DNA from: Devosia sp. RR2S18
GTDB lineage: Bacteria > Pseudomonadota > Alphaproteobacteria > Rhizobiales > Devosiaceae
Assembly: GCF_030177755.1 (NCBI RefSeq)
Contig: NZ_CP126539.1
Span: 2,256,001-2,320,000 of the forward strand
Direction of reading: 5' to 3'
Length of the DNA: 64,000 nt
Position numbers and translations under genes: made by a program. Below are positions 1-11,060 of the stretch, one piece after another. The notes under the pieces are model-generated. The model did no database searches. It was not told the DNA's origin and was given only the letters and a program-made list of their open reading frames with translations. Each line of letters opens with the position of its first letter. The stretch's first letter is position 1.

Positions 1-1666
1 TGAGCGCATCTGCCTCTCCTCGTTTCACCGCGAGAGCGCCGATGACCGTAGTATTCGTGCGGACCACCTGACGCGCAGTGTCCGGCGTCACGCCGGCACG
101 ACCTACCAGAGAGTGGAACAGTGAGACATAATCGCGATAGCGCGGATCGTCTTCGGGGTTGATCACCTCGAAGTCCTGCCCGGGCCGCAGGTTGAGTCCG
201 AAGCGCTCGATACGAGCCTCTATGACGCTCGGTCGGCCAATGAGTATCGGGCGGGCGATCCGCTCCTCGAGCAGAACCTGCGTTGCCCGCAAGACCCTCT
301 CGTCCTCACCGTCCGCGAAAGCGACTCGCTTCTCCTGGCCTTGCGCTCGGTCGATGATTGGCTTCATCACCAGGCCGGAGCGGAATACAAAACGGTTGAG
401 GCTATCCTGATAAGCTTGCCAGTCGGTGATTGGGCGCTTGGCGACCCCGGACTCCATGGCTGCACGCGCCACGGCAGGGGCGATACGCAGGATCAGGCGC
501 TGATCAAACGGATTGGGAATGATGTGCTCGGCGCCGTACACCGCCGGAGCCCCAGAGGGCGAGACCTCCAGACCCGGTTCGTGGGCGAGCTTGGCGATTG
601 CGCGGACGGCAGCGAGCTTCATCTCCTCGTTGATCGTGGTCGCGCCGACGTCGAGTGCCCCGCGGAAGATAAACGGGAAACAAAGGACGTTATTGACCTG
701 GTTGGGGTAGTCCGACCGCCCGGTGCAAACCATCGCGTCCGGACGCGTCTCTTTGGCCAATTCCGGCATGATTTCGGGATTTGGATTGGCGAGCGCAAGG
801 ATCAGCGGCTTCGGCGCCATTTTGGCGAGCATCTCCGGCCTGAGCACACCGGCGGCCGAGAGACCGAGGAAAATGTCTGCTCCATCGATGACTTCTGCGA
901 GTGAGGTCGCATCGCTGGTCCGCCGGAATTGGCCCCGCCACTTGTCGTTGACGTCGTTACGCTTGTGCGTAACCAGGCCATCCTTATCCGCTACCCAGAT
1001 ATTTTCATGCCTGGCGCCCAGTGCCACGAGCACGTTCAGGCACGCTATCGCCGCTGCCCCTGCCCCGGACGTGCAGATCTTGACGTCCTCAATTCTTTTC
1101 CCGGCAAGTTCGAGCCCGTTGAGCACCGCGGCACCCACGATGATTGCTGTTCCGTGCTGGTCATCGTGAAATACCGGGATCGGCATGCGCTCGCGCAGCG
1201 CTTCCTCGATTTCGAAGCAGTCGGGTGCGCGTATATCTTCGAGGTTGATGCCCCCGAATGTCGGCCATAGGGGCGCTACTGCGTCGATGAATTTCGGCGG
1301 GTCGATCTCATCGATCTCAAGGTCGAAGACGTCAATGCCGGCGAACTTCTTGAAGAGAACCGCCTTGCCCTCCATCACGGGTTTGGACGCCAGCGCACCA
1401 ATATTCCCCAGCCCCAAAACGGCAGTGCCGTTTGAAATTACAGCAACTAGATTCTGCCTGGAGGTGAAGCGTGCCACCGCCTCCGGATCGGCCGCGATCT
1501 CCTCGCAAGGCGCCGCTACGCCAGGGGAATAAGCAAGCGCCAAGTCCCGCTGATTTCCCAGCGGTTTGGTTGGCTGGATTTCAAGTTTTCCGGGCTTGGG
1601 GAATTCATGAAAGTGCAGTGCCGCTTCGCGCAAGGCTTTGCGCTGCTCATTAGCATCGGTGGTCAC
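1..1666 (-). CDS. maeB: NADP-dependent malic enzyme with phosphotransacetylase-like domain (3' end outside window)
   Basis: Malic enzyme decarboxylates malate to pyruvate with reduction of NAD(P), linking the TCA cycle to gluconeogenesis. Read from the right, the frame stays open to base 1 (about 555 codons). It shows the N-terminal motif [11 protein letters not shown] (about residue 50), the metal and substrate motif FHDDQHGTA (about 165) and a Rossmann motif [11 protein letters not shown] (about 195). From about residue 430 a second domain begins that matches the phosphotransacetylase-like tail of long MaeB proteins. Family members are about 760 residues, so roughly 200 C-terminal residues lie beyond the window. 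The GTG at 1666 is preferred because a GGAGG sits 7 bases upstream; another GTG two codons earlier is too close to that site. Confidence 0.93.
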   Translation of the reverse strand, partial: MTTDANEQRKALREAALHFHEFPKPGKLEIQPTKPLGNQRDLALAYSPGVAAPCEEIAADPEAVARFTSRQNLVAVISNGTAVLGLGNIGALASKPVMEGKAVLFKKFAGIDVFDLEIDEIDPPKFIDAVAPLWPTFGGINLEDIRAPDCFEIEEALRERMPIPVFHDDQHGTAIIVGAAVLNGLELAGKRIEDVKICTSGAGAAAIACLNVLVALGARHENIWVADKDGLVTHKRNDVNDKWRGQFRRTSDATSLAEVIDGADIFLGLSAAGVLRPEMLAKMAPKPLILALANPNPEIMPELAKETRPDAMVCTGRSDYPNQVNNVLCFPFIFRGALDVGATTINEEMKLAAVRAIAKLAHEPGLEVSPSGAPAVYGAEHIIPNPFDQRLILRIAPAVARAAMESGVAKRPITDWQAYQDSLNRFVFRSGLVMKPIIDRAQGQEKRVAFADGEDERVLRATQVLLEERIARPILIGRPSVIEARIERFGLNLRPGQDFEVINPEDDPRYRDYVSLFHSLVGRAGVTPDTARQVVRTNTTVIGALAVKRGEADAL

Positions 1667-1776
1667 TGGCACGCCTCCAAACTCCGTCCTGTCGCACGGC
1701 TTGCCCGCGCTTTCGGGCTGTTGGTGCCATCAATCGGCAGCGAAGGAAAGGGCATTTCGGCGAAGGCAGAACCAGT

Positions 1777-3417
1777 TCAAGCCGCAGTAGCTGTCACATC
1801 AGCCTCTGCCGAAGCTGGGTTCTTGGGGGCATGCAGCGCGTACACCAGCTCCTTGAAGGCATCGACCCGCAAGGCAGGAGCGAAGATGAAGCCTTGTGCC
1901 TGCACCACTCCATGTGAGCGCAGATATAACGCCTGTTCTTCGGTCTCGACTCCCTCGGCGACGATCTCGCAATTAAGGTCCTGCGCCATTGTAATAAGCC
2001 CATCGAGCACCGGCACCTGAGTAGTTCCCGGCTTGACCATGTCAACGAAGACGCGGTCGATCTTGATGATATCCACGCCAAGAGTGCCGAGATATGCAAG
2101 GTTGGAGTGCCCGGTACCGGCGTCGTCGAGCGCTAGGCGGCATCCCAGCGCATGCAACCCGCCTATGACACTGTTGGCGATCGCTGAGTTTGCGAGTGGA
2201 TGCCGTTCCGTGATTTCAAAAACCAACTGCCGGAAGTCGATGGCGGAATTGCTGAAGATGGCCTGGACGTCCTCGACGATGCTGCCGTCGCGGAAATGCC
2301 CTTCGAAGAGATTGATCGAGATCTTCAGGTCCGGTCGATCCTTGCTGAGCTCGCTCAGATCGAACTTTACCTGCTGCATCAGCGACAAGGTCATAGGAAT
2401 GGCAAGCCCTGTCGTCTCGGCGTAGTCAATGAAGGCACCGGGTGAGACGATCTGGCCGTTGCGCTTCTCCCAGCGGCAGAGCACCTCACAGCCCATCAAC
2501 TCACCGGTGCGGAGGTTTATGACTGGCTGGTAGTACGGTTTGATTTCACCTCGACCGATGGCCCGCTCCAAATCGAAGGCTGGCACGCGGGTCCGCCGTA
2601 CGAGGTAAAGGGATATGAGGAGAACAACTGCGCTGAAGAGGCAGGCGACAGTAGTCATGCCAATGTCGAGATCAGCATAGCCGGTACGTGCCATCGCAAA
2701 GGGAACGGCATACTCCACCTTCAGTGGCAGTTCACCGGCGAAGCCTTGAGCAAAGACATATTGGCCGCTGGAAGTCCGGCGCTCGAACGGAACGGCGTCA
2801 CCGACAGTCAGAATGGCCGTGCCATTAGTCAGCACCACGCGCATCATGCTGGTAGCTTGGAGGCCGCGCTGCAACGCATCCTGCCCCTGTGGCAGCAGCG
2901 GCACGAAAGCGGAAACTTCGCGCGTGTCGCCATAGGACTGGGTGATCTTAAGCGCCGGCATATCAAGAGTGCCGTACTTCACCACAGTGATTGTTTCCGG
3001 TTGCCCGGGCAGCGGCAGGCGATCGGAAATGGGCGAGTAGGTGACCGGCCGACCGATAGCATCGCAATATTGCACGCCGTCGCTATTCTCGACCAGTATT
3101 TGCTTGAGGGACAGGCTGCCTTCGATTTTTCTCTGCGCGTTCGAGACGAAGGTCGGTGTACAAAAGGATGGACTTTCACTGATCACAGCACGCAGTGAGT
3201 CCAGCGCTGCAGCAGCGCCCGTTTCGATTTGGGCCGTGACTGCACTCACCGCCTGCTGAGCTACGGCAGTCTCGCGCACGCGCACGTAGGCGTCCAATAG
3301 ATGGTCGACGGCGATGATGGGCAGGAAAGCCAGCAGCGCGCCGAACAGCATCAAGACATGTGAGTACCGGGACTTCACGCGCGATTCCGAGGGTGGAAGA
3401 CCCCTCTTTGGTATCAA
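1777..3417 (-). CDS. Membrane-bound EAL-domain c-di-GMP phosphodiesterase (CSS-motif type)
   Basis: Predicted to hydrolyse cyclic di-GMP. There is a first membrane segment at about residues 21-38. A periplasmic domain follows with two cysteines (about C86 and C118), as in CSS-motif sensors whose activity depends on disulfide state. A second membrane segment lies at about 252-275, and a cytoplasmic EAL domain runs from about 285 to 535. The signature is EVL instead of EAL and DDAGTG instead of DDFGTG. The metal and catalytic residues still appear present (E in CEVLCRW, N in SINLF, E in FEITE, the DD pair, K in IKID, E in AEGVE, Q in AQGF), so activity is likely. The start is uncertain: the longest frame begins at a TTG; a GTG (3378) and an ATG (3351) are alternatives. 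Confidence 0.85.
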   Translation of the reverse strand: MIPKRGLPPSESRVKSRYSHVLMLFGALLAFLPIIAVDHLLDAYVRVRETAVAQQAVSAVTAQIETGAAAALDSLRAVISESPSFCTPTFVSNAQRKIEGSLSLKQILVENSDGVQYCDAIGRPVTYSPISDRLPLPGQPETITVVKYGTLDMPALKITQSYGDTREVSAFVPLLPQGQDALQRGLQATSMMRVVLTNGTAILTVGDAVPFERRTSSGQYVFAQGFAGELPLKVEYAVPFAMARTGYADLDIGMTTVACLFSAVVLLISLYLVRRTRVPAFDLERAIGRGEIKPYYQPVINLRTGELMGCEVLCRWEKRNGQIVSPGAFIDYAETTGLAIPMTLSLMQQVKFDLSELSKDRPDLKISINLFEGHFRDGSIVEDVQAIFSNSAIDFRQLVFEITERHPLANSAIANSVIGGLHALGCRLALDDAGTGHSNLAYLGTLGVDIIKIDRVFVDMVKPGTTQVPVLDGLITMAQDLNCEIVAEGVETEEQALYLRSHGVVQAQGFIFAPALRVDAFKELVYALHAPKNPASAEADVTATAA

Positions 3418-3487
3418 GTAGCCATTTACCGCCAGTTAAGGCAGTGCCGGCGCACAGGTTGGCCCCGAGCGCCGGAACGGTGGATGA

Positions 3488-5281
3488 CTACTTTTCCTGT
3501 ACGTTCAAGCGGATGCTCAGCTCGCGAAGCTGCTTTGGTGCAGCAGGGCTCGGCGCACCCATCAGCAGGTCTTCGGCCTGCTGGTTCATTGGGAAAGCCG
3601 TGATCTCACGCAAATTCTGCACGCCGCAAAGCAGCATGACGATACGGTCGATCCCGAAGGCCGCGCCACCGTGGGGGGGAGCGCCGTACTGGAAAGCGCG
3701 GTACAGGCCACCAAACTGCTCTTCGACCTCAGCACGCGACTTGCCGGTCAGCTCAAAAGCCCGGACCATCGTTTCAGGCAGCTGATTACGGATCGATCCT
3801 GAAGCAATCTCGTACCCGTTGCAGACGGCGTCATATTGGTACGCCTTGATGGTGAGCGGGTCTTGCGAGTTCAGTGCGTCAATACCGCCCTGCGGCATGG
3901 AGAACGGATTGTGGGCAAAATCCACCCGCTTCTCCTCCTCGCTCCACTCGTAGAAGGGGAAGTCGACAATCCAGCAGAGGGCGAACTGATCCACATCGAT
4001 CACACCGAGGTCCGTTCCTACCTTGGTGCGCGCATCGCCAGCAAACCTGTAGAACTTGTCGGGACGCCCTGCCACGAAGAAGACAGCGTCGCCATCATCG
4101 AGACCAAGCTGCGCCTTAAGCGCTGAAGTGCGCTCTTCGCCGATGTTTTTGGCGATGGGACCACTGCCCTGTCCGTCCTTGAAGAAGATGTATCCGAGCC
4201 CGGGCTGCCCCTCGCCCTGGGCCCAGGCGTTCATCCGGTCACAAAAAGCACGCCCGACCGGATCCGCCCCAGCCTTGTTCTTGGCGGGAATGGCCCAAAC
4301 TTCGACCTTGGGATCGGCTTCGATCTGATTGGCGAAAACCTTGAACCCCGAGCCGGCGAAGTGTTCGGTGACAGCTTGCATCTCAATGGGGTTGCGCAGG
4401 TCCGGCTTGTCAGAGCCATACTTCCGAATAGCCGTTTCATAGGGAATCCGCGTCCAATCCTTGGTGACGCGCTTGCCTTCTGCGAACTGTTCGAAGACCG
4501 AGGTCATCACCGGCTGAACCGTGTTCCACACGTCTTCCTGGGTGACGAAGCTCATTTCGAGATCGAGTTGGTAGAACTCACCTGGCAACCGGTCAGCACG
4601 TGGATCTTCGTCGCGGAAACAGGGTGCCACCTGGAAGTACCGGTCGAAGCCGGCAACCATCAGGAGCTGCTTGTATTGCTGGGGTGCCTGCGGAAGAGCA
4701 AAAAACTTGCCGGGGTGAATGCGGCTGGGCACCAGGAAGTCACGCGCTCCTTCGGGGGAGGACGCAGTAAGGATCGGCGTCGAGTACTCGGCAAAGCCTG
4801 CATCCGCCATGCCTGATCGCATAGCGGAGATGATCTTAGTGCGCTTCACGATGTTGGCGTGCAACTTCTCGCGGCGTAGATCGACGAACCGGTAGCGCAG
4901 CCGCACATCCTCAGGATACTCCTGGTCGCCGAAAACGGGCAACGGCAATTCCTTGGCCGCGGACAAAACCTCGATCTCCCGGATGAAGATTTCGATTTCA
5001 CCGGTCGCAAGGTTCGGATTAACCGCAACTGCATCGCGCAGCTTGACCTCACCGTCGATCCGTACGACCCATTCGGCACGTACTTTCTCTACAGCGGCGA
5101 AGGCCGGGGAATCCGGATCCACCACGCACTGGGTGATTCCATAGTGGTCCCGAAGGTCGATGAAGAGCAGCCCGCCATGATCGCGGATACGATGTACCCA
5201 GCCGCTGAGGCGAACAGTCTGCCCTGCATCTTTGGCGGTTAGAGCTCCGCAAGTATGCGAGCGGTAGCGGTGTATCGTCAT
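3488..5281 (-). CDS. aspS: Aspartate--tRNA ligase, probably non-discriminating
   Basis: Class II synthetase charging tRNA-Asp, and probably also tRNA-Asn. The 597-residue length fits the bacterial type. There is an N-terminal OB fold for the anticodon, class II motif 2 ([15 protein letters not shown]) and motif 3 ([11 protein letters not shown]). In the OB fold the segment RIRDHGG has a histidine (residue 35) where discriminating enzymes such as that of E. coli have leucine. His at this place marks enzymes that also aspartylate tRNA-Asn, which fits the GatCAB genes in the same window. The ATG at 5281 gives the family N-terminus ([11 protein letters not shown]); the open frame continues 26 codons upstream without family support. 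It is divergent from rnd. Confidence 0.96.
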   Translation of the reverse strand: MTIHRYRSHTCGALTAKDAGQTVRLSGWVHRIRDHGGLLFIDLRDHYGITQCVVDPDSPAFAAVEKVRAEWVVRIDGEVKLRDAVAVNPNLATGEIEIFIREIEVLSAAKELPLPVFGDQEYPEDVRLRYRFVDLRREKLHANIVKRTKIISAMRSGMADAGFAEYSTPILTASSPEGARDFLVPSRIHPGKFFALPQAPQQYKQLLMVAGFDRYFQVAPCFRDEDPRADRLPGEFYQLDLEMSFVTQEDVWNTVQPVMTSVFEQFAEGKRVTKDWTRIPYETAIRKYGSDKPDLRNPIEMQAVTEHFAGSGFKVFANQIEADPKVEVWAIPAKNKAGADPVGRAFCDRMNAWAQGEGQPGLGYIFFKDGQGSGPIAKNIGEERTSALKAQLGLDDGDAVFFVAGRPDKFYRFAGDARTKVGTDLGVIDVDQFALCWIVDFPFYEWSEEEKRVDFAHNPFSMPQGGIDALNSQDPLTIKAYQYDAVCNGYEIASGSIRNQLPETMVRAFELTGKSRAEVEEQFGGLYRAFQYGAPPHGGAAFGIDRIVMLLCGVQNLREITAFPMNQQAEDLLMGAPSPAAPKQLRELSIRLNVQEK

Positions 5282-5477
5282 GATCAAAAACTCAGGAAAA
5301 AGGCCGGATTCTTGGCGGGGAAAAGCGCATGGGAGCCCCCGCTTGTCAAGCAGCGCCACCCCTGATGGCTAAGCGGCCCGCCGAGCGTCCATCTTCGGCG
5401 GCACGGGAATACGGGTCTGGAGTGCCAAGGCTGCACCTGCTAGGAAGGCTATTGACTATATTGAGACGGACGTAGGC

Positions 5478-6647
5478 ATGGATCTTGTTGTTTCTACAGA
5501 CGTGCTCGCTGCTTTTTGCGAGCGCGCTGGTCAGTTCGATTTTGTAACGGTCGACACCGAGTTCCTGCGAGAGACCACCTACTGGCCCAAGCTCTGCCTC
5601 ATCCAGGCGGCGACGGATGACGAGGCAGTGCTGATCGATCCGCTGGCTCCGGGGATGGACCTCACCCCCTTCTTTGACCTGCTCGCGAACCCCAGCGTCA
5701 CGAAAGTTTTCCATGCTGCCCGGCAGGACGTGGAAATCTTCGTCAAGCTGACGGGCAAGGTTCCGGTCAATATCTTTGATACGCAGATTGCCGCCAGCGT
5801 CTGCGGCTTCGGCGACAGCGTATCCTACGACAACCTAGTGCGGTCGGTTGTCAGCGTCGAACTCGACAAGTCCTCACGCTTTACAGACTGGTCGGCCCGC
5901 CCGCTCTCGGAAAAACAACGTCTCTATGCACTGGCTGACGTGACGCACTTGCGTGACATCTACCGCGAGTTGCGCAAGCAGGTAGACGCTACCAGGAGGT
6001 GGGACTGGGTGGAGGATGAACTGGGCGTCCTGCGCAGCATCGATACCTATGTGGTTCAGCCCGATCGTGCTTGGGAACGCCTCAAGATGCGAATCAACCG
6101 CCCGCGGGATTTAGCCGCTCTCAAGGAACTCGCCGCCTGGCGGGAGCGCCGGGCTCAGGACACGGACCAACCGCGTAGCCGCATCCTGAAGGACGATGTC
6201 CTGTTTGAACTTGCGCAACAGCGCCCCCTTTCACCGGATGCCTTCGAGCGTCTCCGGGCGGTGCCCCGTGGCTTTGGGCGCAGCTCGGCCGCTGCGGAGA
6301 TCATTGGCATTCTTCAGAACGTGGAGCGGCTCACCAAGGCCGAACTACCGTTGATGCCAGAGCGCTATCGCGGCCCATCGCCCAAGGGCGCGGTGGGTGA
6401 TTTGCTGCGTGTGCTACTGAAATCCGTCGCCGAGCAAAACGGCGTTGCCGCCCGCATCATCGCCACCTCCGATGATATCGATTCCATCGTTCTTGACGAT
6501 GAGGCGGATGTGCCTGCCCTCAAAGGATGGCGCCGCAAGCTCTTCGGAGAGAAAGCACTCGACATCAAGCACGGCCGTATAGGCCTTGTGGCCACCCGCA
6601 AGGGTATCGTGGAATTCCCGGTCAAGCAGACGGTAGATGCCGACTAG
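5478..6647 (+). CDS. rnd: Ribonuclease D
   Basis: 3'-5' exoribonuclease of the DEDD family that trims tRNA 3' ends and other stable RNAs. The N-terminal exonuclease domain shows TVDTEFLRE (Exo I, Asp and Glu), FHAARQDVEIF (Exo II), and an Exo III region near LYALADVTHLRDIYREL with the conserved Tyr and Asp. An HRDC domain follows at about residues 205-290 (RINRPRDLAALKEL onward). The 389-residue length is normal. The gene is transcribed away from aspS across a 196-bp gap and overlaps the convergent ppx stop by a few bases. Confidence 0.95.
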   Translation: MDLVVSTDVLAAFCERAGQFDFVTVDTEFLRETTYWPKLCLIQAATDDEAVLIDPLAPGMDLTPFFDLLANPSVTKVFHAARQDVEIFVKLTGKVPVNIFDTQIAASVCGFGDSVSYDNLVRSVVSVELDKSSRFTDWSARPLSEKQRLYALADVTHLRDIYRELRKQVDATRRWDWVEDELGVLRSIDTYVVQPDRAWERLKMRINRPRDLAALKELAAWRERRAQDTDQPRSRILKDDVLFELAQQRPLSPDAFERLRAVPRGFGRSSAAAEIIGILQNVERLTKAELPLMPERYRGPSPKGAVGDLLRVLLKSVAEQNGVAARIIATSDDIDSIVLDDEADVPALKGWRRKLFGEKALDIKHGRIGLVATRKGIVEFPVKQTVDAD

Positions 6648-8179
6648 CGGATCTCCACCTTCGATTCCTTGAGGTCGGCAACTCCGGCGAAGTGACCAAG
6701 CCGATTGCGGAGATGGTCGGCGTCTAGAAACGCCAGGTCGGACGGCAAAATCAGTGACAGCGAGTTCTCGGCCACTTCGAAGCGGATGCGCGGCAGAATG
6801 CCTGGCATAGCTGCGGTCATGGGGTATGCCACGCGAAATAGTGCCCCCAAAAGCCGGGCCCGCTTGGTCAACTCGGGGCTGCCTAGTGGGGCCAGCGCAT
6901 GAGCGGCTTTGCTTTTGAGGCCGTCGTAGCGGACTGCGATAACCTGGGCGAGGAACGAACGCCCCGGATGGTCAACGCCCATCAGCGAGCTGTATGCCAC
7001 TGAGTCAATGCTCTGCGACGCCCGGTAATCTGGATGCGCCCGCCAGCCGATATCGGCGAGGAGGCAGGCGACCTCGCGCAAGCGCTTTTCGTCTGGGCTC
7101 TCTTTGGTGCCAGCGGCGCTCTGAAATTGTTCGGTGAACTCGATGAGGTCATTGGCATGGGCCGGGGACCGCGACCGCAGGACAGACAGCTCTTCGGCGC
7201 CTTGGATGAGCGGATCGATTGCCTGCTCAGCCTCGTCTAGCATGCCGAACAGATAACCTTCGCGAACGCCGAGTGCGGAAAACACGATCTCGGCGAAATT
7301 CCCAGTCTTGAGGACCTCCGCCAGAGCTGCTGCCCCAAAGGGTACCAATTCGCGACGCGAGGAACTGACATGCTCTGCACCCGCGTAGCTCTTGAGCGAA
7401 CCTGAGGCGACGATGTCGTTGCAGAAGGCGATCATCTGATCGGCGGGAACGGTGTAGTTCTGCACCATGTGCAGCGGATACTGCGTCACTACCTGGTGGA
7501 GCTTTGCCAGGGCGCGCCAGGTGCCCCCAATGGCGACAAACGACCCGCCCTTCTTCACCTTGCTGAGGCAGGACTTCGCCAGGCGCTCCTGAGCAATTTC
7601 ACCCGCACGCAGGGGCGACCCATCGCTGTCATCCTGTAGTCGTATCCCGCCAAGTTCGAAGGACTCGCCATCTGTGTCCACCCCGCCCGAGACGATTGAG
7701 AGCTCAAGGCTGCCACCGCCGAGGTCGCCGACAACGCCGTTGAAATCCGGCATGCCAGAAACCACCCCCAAGGCTGCGAAGTGGGCCTCCTGTTCGCCAG
7801 ACAGAACCTCGACCGGCGTCTCCATCAAAGCCTCGACCGCGGAGACAAATTCGTCCCGATTCTTGGCTTCCCGAACCGCGGACGTTGCGAGCACATGAAC
7901 CTTACCGACCCGCATCATGCGGGTGACCAGCGCAAATCGTTTAATGGCATTGAGCGCCTGCGCCATGTTCGCCTCGGCGAGGCGCCCGCTTTGCCCAACG
8001 CCGCGACCTAAGGCACAAGCGGCTTTTTCGTTGTAGAGCGGCGTCAAGGAGCGGGCGTGCCGCTCGTAGACAACAAGGCGCACAGAGTTCGAGCCGATGT
8101 CCAGCACTGCGACCGGCTGGGCGCCTTTGATGCGCCCTTGCGCGGTTGGGTCGGCGTCAACGCCCCAGAACTGGTTCAA
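6644..8179 (-). CDS. ppx: Exopolyphosphatase, Ppx/GppA family
   Basis: Releases phosphate from the ends of inorganic polyphosphate; a guanosine pentaphosphatase activity is also possible in this family. Actin-like ATPase-fold motifs are visible: VLDIGSNSVRLVV near residue 25, SGEQEAHFAALGV near 130 and GDLGGGSLELSI near 150. The C-terminal third matches the HD-like helical domain of long Ppx proteins. The start is a TTG placed directly after the ppk stop codon, so translation is probably coupled to ppk and expression may be lower than that of the kinase. Synthesis and degradation of polyphosphate are thus encoded on one transcript. Confidence 0.92.
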   Translation of the reverse strand: MNQFWGVDADPTAQGRIKGAQPVAVLDIGSNSVRLVVYERHARSLTPLYNEKAACALGRGVGQSGRLAEANMAQALNAIKRFALVTRMMRVGKVHVLATSAVREAKNRDEFVSAVEALMETPVEVLSGEQEAHFAALGVVSGMPDFNGVVGDLGGGSLELSIVSGGVDTDGESFELGGIRLQDDSDGSPLRAGEIAQERLAKSCLSKVKKGGSFVAIGGTWRALAKLHQVVTQYPLHMVQNYTVPADQMIAFCNDIVASGSLKSYAGAEHVSSSRRELVPFGAAALAEVLKTGNFAEIVFSALGVREGYLFGMLDEAEQAIDPLIQGAEELSVLRSRSPAHANDLIEFTEQFQSAAGTKESPDEKRLREVACLLADIGWRAHPDYRASQSIDSVAYSSLMGVDHPGRSFLAQVIAVRYDGLKSKAAHALAPLGSPELTKRARLLGALFRVAYPMTAAMPGILPRIRFEVAENSLSLILPSDLAFLDADHLRNRLGHFAGVADLKESKVEIR

Positions 8180-10342
8180 CTAAACCTCGTCTGCCTCGAC
8201 CATGCCCGCGCTGCCGCGTCCCGACAGTGAAGGGTTGGTCATGAAGTAGTCGTGCGCGTTGAACGGCTCCTCGTCCTCGGCGCGTATACGATGCGAGCTG
8301 CCATCAGGCAGCACTTCCCAGCTCTGTTGGTTGTCCTTGAGGTATGCAACCAATATTCGATCCAAAATCTGCTTATGCACGGTGTTGTTGAGGATCGGGA
8401 CCATAACCTCCACACGTCCATCGAGGTTCCGGCCCATGATGTCGGCCGATGAGATATAGACCTTTGCTCGGCGGCTCGGCATCGGCTCGCCATTTCCGAA
8501 GCAGTAGATGCGGCTATGCTCTAGGAACCGGCCGACGACTGACTTCACTCGGATGTTATCGGAGAACCCCGGTATTCCAGGCCGCAGGCAGCAAATCCCC
8601 CGCACCAGCAGATCCACCTTCACGCCGGCCTGGCTAGCGTCGTACAGCGCATCGATGACCTGCGGATCCACTAGAGAGTTCATCTTGAGGAGGATACTGG
8701 CGGCTTTGCCTTCCCGAGCGAACTCGATCTCACGCGCTATGTTGTCCACCAGTGTCGTGCGGAGGTTCACGGGTGAAACTGCAATGGTCTCGAGCTCGGT
8801 TGGGCGCGCATAACCAGTGATGAAGTTAAAGACGCGCGCTACGTCACGCGTGATCGCGGGATCGATCGTAAAATAGCTCAGGTCGGTGTAAATTTTAGCG
8901 GTGATCGGGTGATAGTTTCCCGTCCCGATATGGCAATAGCTGACCAGCTTGCCCTTCTCGCGGCGGACCACCTGGCTCAGCTTGGCGTGCGTCTTTAGCT
9001 CAATGAAACCAAAAACCACCTGCGCCCCCGCGCGCTCCAGATCACGGGCCCAGCGAATATTGGCTTCTTCATCGAAGCGAGCCTTGAGTTCGACCAGGCA
9101 GGTCACGGACTTACCGGCTTCTGCTGCGAGCACCAAGGCCTTGATGATCGGGCTATCGGCCGAGGTGCGATAAAGCGTTTGCTTGATCGCAACAACGTCG
9201 GGATCGCGCGCTGCCTGCATGAGGAATTGGGCGACCACGTCGAAGCTTTCGAACGGGTGGTGCACCAGAATATCCTTGGCCCGAATGGCAGCAAAGCTGT
9301 CGCCGCTGTAGTCGCGGATGCGTTCGGGGAAGCGGGCGTTATAGGCAGGAAACTTGAGGTCGGGCCGGTTCACGCCACAGATTTGGCTGGCGTCGGCAAG
9401 TCCAAGGAAGCCTTGTACTTCAAACACGTCGGCCTCTCGGACACCGAGCTTCTCGCCGATTTGGCGCTTGAGCGCACGGGTCATTGACGACTCGATCTCA
9501 AGCCGGATCACCTGCCCGCGACGGCGCTGACGCAGCGCCGTCTCGAATTCCACCACGAGGTCGGCGGCTTCGTCGTCGATTTCGATTTCGCTGTCCCGAA
9601 CCACGCGGAAGGCGCCTGATCCCACTACTTCATGGCCGGGGAACATTTTGTGGAAGAAGAGTTTGACGAGGGTGTCGATGGTGACGACTTCGGTTCGGCC
9701 GTCGGACACCAATCCGGTGGGTAGGTTGATGAAGCGGTCGAGATTGGAGGGGATACGGACCAGCGCCGTCAATGGTAGGTCGTTATCGGGGCGGCGCATC
9801 TCAAATGCGAGCGCTAGGCCCAGATTGGGAATGAACGGGAATGGATGCGCCGGATCGACTGCGATTGGCGTAAGGACCGGAAAGATCTCCTCGCGGAACA
9901 GCTTCTGCAGGTATTCGACTTGCTCCGCGCTTAGATCGTGCGCCTCATGGATGACCACGTTTTGCGCAAATAACTCCTCGCGGAGGCTTTGCCAATGATC
10001 TTGCTGCTCGAGTTGCAGGTGGTGAACGAGAGTCGCGATTTCCTCGAGCTGTTCGGACGGCGTCAAACCATCGGCGCTCTGCTTGGAAAGTCCCGCGCGC
10101 AACTGCCCCTTCAGGCCCGCAACGCGGACCATATAGAACTCATCGAGATTGTTCGCTGAGATCGAGACGAACCGCAGCCGCTCCAGCAGCGGGTGGTGTT
10201 CGTTGCCCGCCTCTTCGAGCACGCGCATGTTGAACTGGAGCCAACTGACTTCGCGGTTGACGAAGCGAGCAGGACTTTTTCGCAAAGCCTCGATGTCGGG
10301 GGCAGAAGCCTCGGTTTCGCCGAACTCGCTCATCTCATTCAT
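8180..10342 (-). CDS. ppk: Polyphosphate kinase 1
   Basis: Transfers the terminal phosphate of ATP to long-chain polyphosphate. About 720 residues, the usual PPK1 length. The N domain begins with [12 protein letters not shown] (about residue 30). The catalytic phospholipase-D-like domains carry the histidine motifs [22 protein letters not shown] and [14 protein letters not shown] 10342 was chosen because it overlaps the hdaA stop (ATGAATGA arrangement); an ATG at 10333 is also possible. The longer open frame to 10420 runs inside hdaA and is not supported. It lies downstream of hdaA and just upstream of ppx. Confidence 0.95.
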   Translation of the reverse strand: MNEMSEFGETEASAPDIEALRKSPARFVNREVSWLQFNMRVLEEAGNEHHPLLERLRFVSISANNLDEFYMVRVAGLKGQLRAGLSKQSADGLTPSEQLEEIATLVHHLQLEQQDHWQSLREELFAQNVVIHEAHDLSAEQVEYLQKLFREEIFPVLTPIAVDPAHPFPFIPNLGLALAFEMRRPDNDLPLTALVRIPSNLDRFINLPTGLVSDGRTEVVTIDTLVKLFFHKMFPGHEVVGSGAFRVVRDSEIEIDDEAADLVVEFETALRQRRRGQVIRLEIESSMTRALKRQIGEKLGVREADVFEVQGFLGLADASQICGVNRPDLKFPAYNARFPERIRDYSGDSFAAIRAKDILVHHPFESFDVVAQFLMQAARDPDVVAIKQTLYRTSADSPIIKALVLAAEAGKSVTCLVELKARFDEEANIRWARDLERAGAQVVFGFIELKTHAKLSQVVRREKGKLVSYCHIGTGNYHPITAKIYTDLSYFTIDPAITRDVARVFNFITGYARPTELETIAVSPVNLRTTLVDNIAREIEFAREGKAASILLKMNSLVDPQVIDALYDASQAGVKVDLLVRGICCLRPGIPGFSDNIRVKSVVGRFLEHSRIYCFGNGEPMPSRRAKVYISSADIMGRNLDGRVEVMVPILNNTVHKQILDRILVAYLKDNQQSWEVLPDGSSHRIRAEDEEPFNAHDYFMTNPSLSGRGSAGMVEADEV

Positions 10343-11060
10343 CGTCTTGCTCGTCCCAATCCTGTGCGCTACTTGCCTCGCCCCGTGCAACGCGCCGGTG
10401 ATCCAGCGCCTCTGCCGCAATGTTCCGGGTTATCGCTGTGCCCCGGGCAAGTGCAAGCCTGTCCATCAAGTCGGCGAGGATCACCGCTTCCTCGGCAGAC
10501 CGCTCCATGCGGGCTACCAGATAGAAGATGATTTTAGGGTCAACCACAACCTGCCGATCGCCAAACAACTTCACGAACATCTGTGACAATTGAATGTCGT
10601 CGGTGATTTCGAGCTTGAACGAAGCTGCGCGACGAGCCCGGGAGCGAACATCGTCTGTCGCGAGCGGCCAGTCGGCGATGTCCGCGCGCGCAGACAGAAG
10701 CAAGGGGCGCTGGTCGCGCATGGACTGATTGAGCAGGTGGAAGAGCCCTGCTTCGTCATAGCCGCGCTGGTCGACATCCTCGACGATGATGGGAGCCCGC
10801 CCCCCTGCTGCTGCAAGGTCGGCAAGATCACCACTATCTGCGAAAGCTGCAGCGCTGCGGTGGGCAAAGATCCGCGCGAGGTGTGATTTCCCAGACTTCG
10901 GCGGACCAATCAATAGGGTCACGGGATCCGGCCAGTGCGGGAAGGCCGCGATACGCCCATAGGCGAGCTCATTGCCCTCGCCGACCAGGAAGTCCGCTTC
11001 GCCTTGCGCTGGGATGTGCCCCAGCTCGAGAGCAAGCTGCTTCATGGGCGCGTTCGCCAT
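10335..11060 (-). CDS. hdaA: DnaA regulatory inactivator HdaA
   Basis: AAA+ protein of the DnaA/Hda family that, with the beta clamp, promotes hydrolysis of DnaA-bound ATP and prevents re-initiation of replication. The 241-residue protein has the N-terminal QLALELGH segment expected for clamp binding, a Walker A motif [11 protein letters not shown] (about residues 52-62), a Walker B region PIIVEDVDQ and an arginine-finger region near SRARRAASF. It lacks the C-terminal DNA-binding domain of DnaA. Its ATG overlaps the stop of the upstream transporter gene (TGATG), and its stop overlaps the ppk start, so the three are translationally coupled. Confidence 0.93.
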   Translation of the reverse strand: MANAPMKQLALELGHIPAQGEADFLVGEGNELAYGRIAAFPHWPDPVTLLIGPPKSGKSHLARIFAHRSAAAFADSGDLADLAAAGGRAPIIVEDVDQRGYDEAGLFHLLNQSMRDQRPLLLSARADIADWPLATDDVRSRARRAASFKLEITDDIQLSQMFVKLFGDRQVVVDPKIIFYLVARMERSAEEAVILADLMDRLALARGTAITRNIAAEALDHRRVARGEASSAQDWDEQDDE

